Positions 63,572-64,000 of a stretch of DNA of 64,000 nt are shown piece by piece (position 1 is the first letter of the stretch; each line of letters begins with the position of its first letter). The stretch lies in assembly GCA_016124805.1 (NCBI GenBank), contig WGND01000011.1:248001-312000 (forward strand), written 5' to 3'. The translations under genes and the position numbers were made by a program. The notes below the pieces were generated by a model that had not been told where the DNA came from, did no database searches, and saw nothing but the letters and a program-made list of their open reading frames with translations. The stretch comes from Hyphomicrobiales bacterium. GTDB taxonomy: Bacteria > Pseudomonadota > Alphaproteobacteria > Parvibaculales > Parvibaculaceae.

Positions 63572-64000
63572 TTGCAGGATCCGAAACGAACCATTGCGAC
63601 CCTTGCGGGGCGCCCCGGACATTTGACACTGGGCGAAGTGCCGGAGGGCTATGACGCGCTGGTGCTGGCCGATCTTGCGCGCGCACGGGCCGAGGCTGGC
63701 CATGGTGTCGTGCTGCATGTAGCGCGCGACGATGCCCGGCTTTCGGCTATGCGCGAGGCGCTTGCCTTTTTCGCGCCTGATATCCCCGTCGTCATTTTCC
63801 CGGCCTGGGATTGCCTGCCTTATGACAGGGTTTCACCCAATCCTGAGATTACAAGCCGCCGAATGGCGACCTTGTCGCGTCTGGCAGGTCGCCGGGAAGA
63901 TGGCAAGCCGCTGATCGTGCTGGCCTCCATCAATGCCGCGCTTCAGCGTGTACCCGCCCGCGAAGGGGTCAAAGAGGCGGCCTGGTCGGCCCATGTCGGT
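63572..64000 (+). CDS. mfd: Transcription-repair coupling factor, N-terminal part, truncated by window end
   Basis: Not in ORF track. From TTG 63572: LQDPKRTIATLAGRPGHLTLGEVPEGYDALVLADL...PVVIFPAWDCLPYDRVSPNPEITSRRMATLSRL, open to 64000. Confidence 0.88.
   Translation, partial: MQDPKRTIATLAGRPGHLTLGEVPEGYDALVLADLARARAEAGHGVVLHVARDDARLSAMREALAFFAPDIPVVIFPAWDCLPYDRVSPNPEITSRRMATLSRLAGRREDGKPLIVLASINAALQRVPAREGVKEAAWSAHVG

Overview
This 64 kb window looks like an ordinary, densely coded alphaproteobacterial chromosome segment. The lineage call is inference from gene order (dgt-argS-SPOR-nagZ-scpAB-tatABC-serS-surE-pcm-nlpD; yajC-secDF; uvrA/ssb-gyrA-coaD-ppi-ppi-queA-tgt; recG-sdhE-mfd) and from a GAAC-N7-GAAC LexA-type box. 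I support about 62 coding regions, one tRNA-Lys(TTT), two strong intrinsic terminators and several candidate cis-regulatory structures. I found no CRISPR array, prophage, transposase, integrase, toxin-antitoxin pair or recognisable defence island, and nothing I can defend as a wholly new multi-gene system. The best leads are: (i) secDF linked to homologues of mitochondrial complex I assembly factors NDUFAF3 and NDUFAF6, with a PuuD-type membrane gene between them; (ii) a hairpin with A8G6 tracts and a 3-codon mini-ORF at the start of a DUF3237 gene; (iii) a strong terminator only 24 nt upstream of queA-tgt; (iv) a perfect SOS-box motif between divergent uvrA and ssb; (v) Gln at the GyrA position equivalent to E. 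coli Ser83; (vi) an orphan MBOAT/SGNH acylation pair; (vii) a three-gene APH-like/DUF6285/DUF3089 operon. Large antisense ORFs in the track (for example 710 aa opposite gyrA) were treated as GC-rich shadow ORFs. All family assignments come from reading motifs in the translations. No database search was run.
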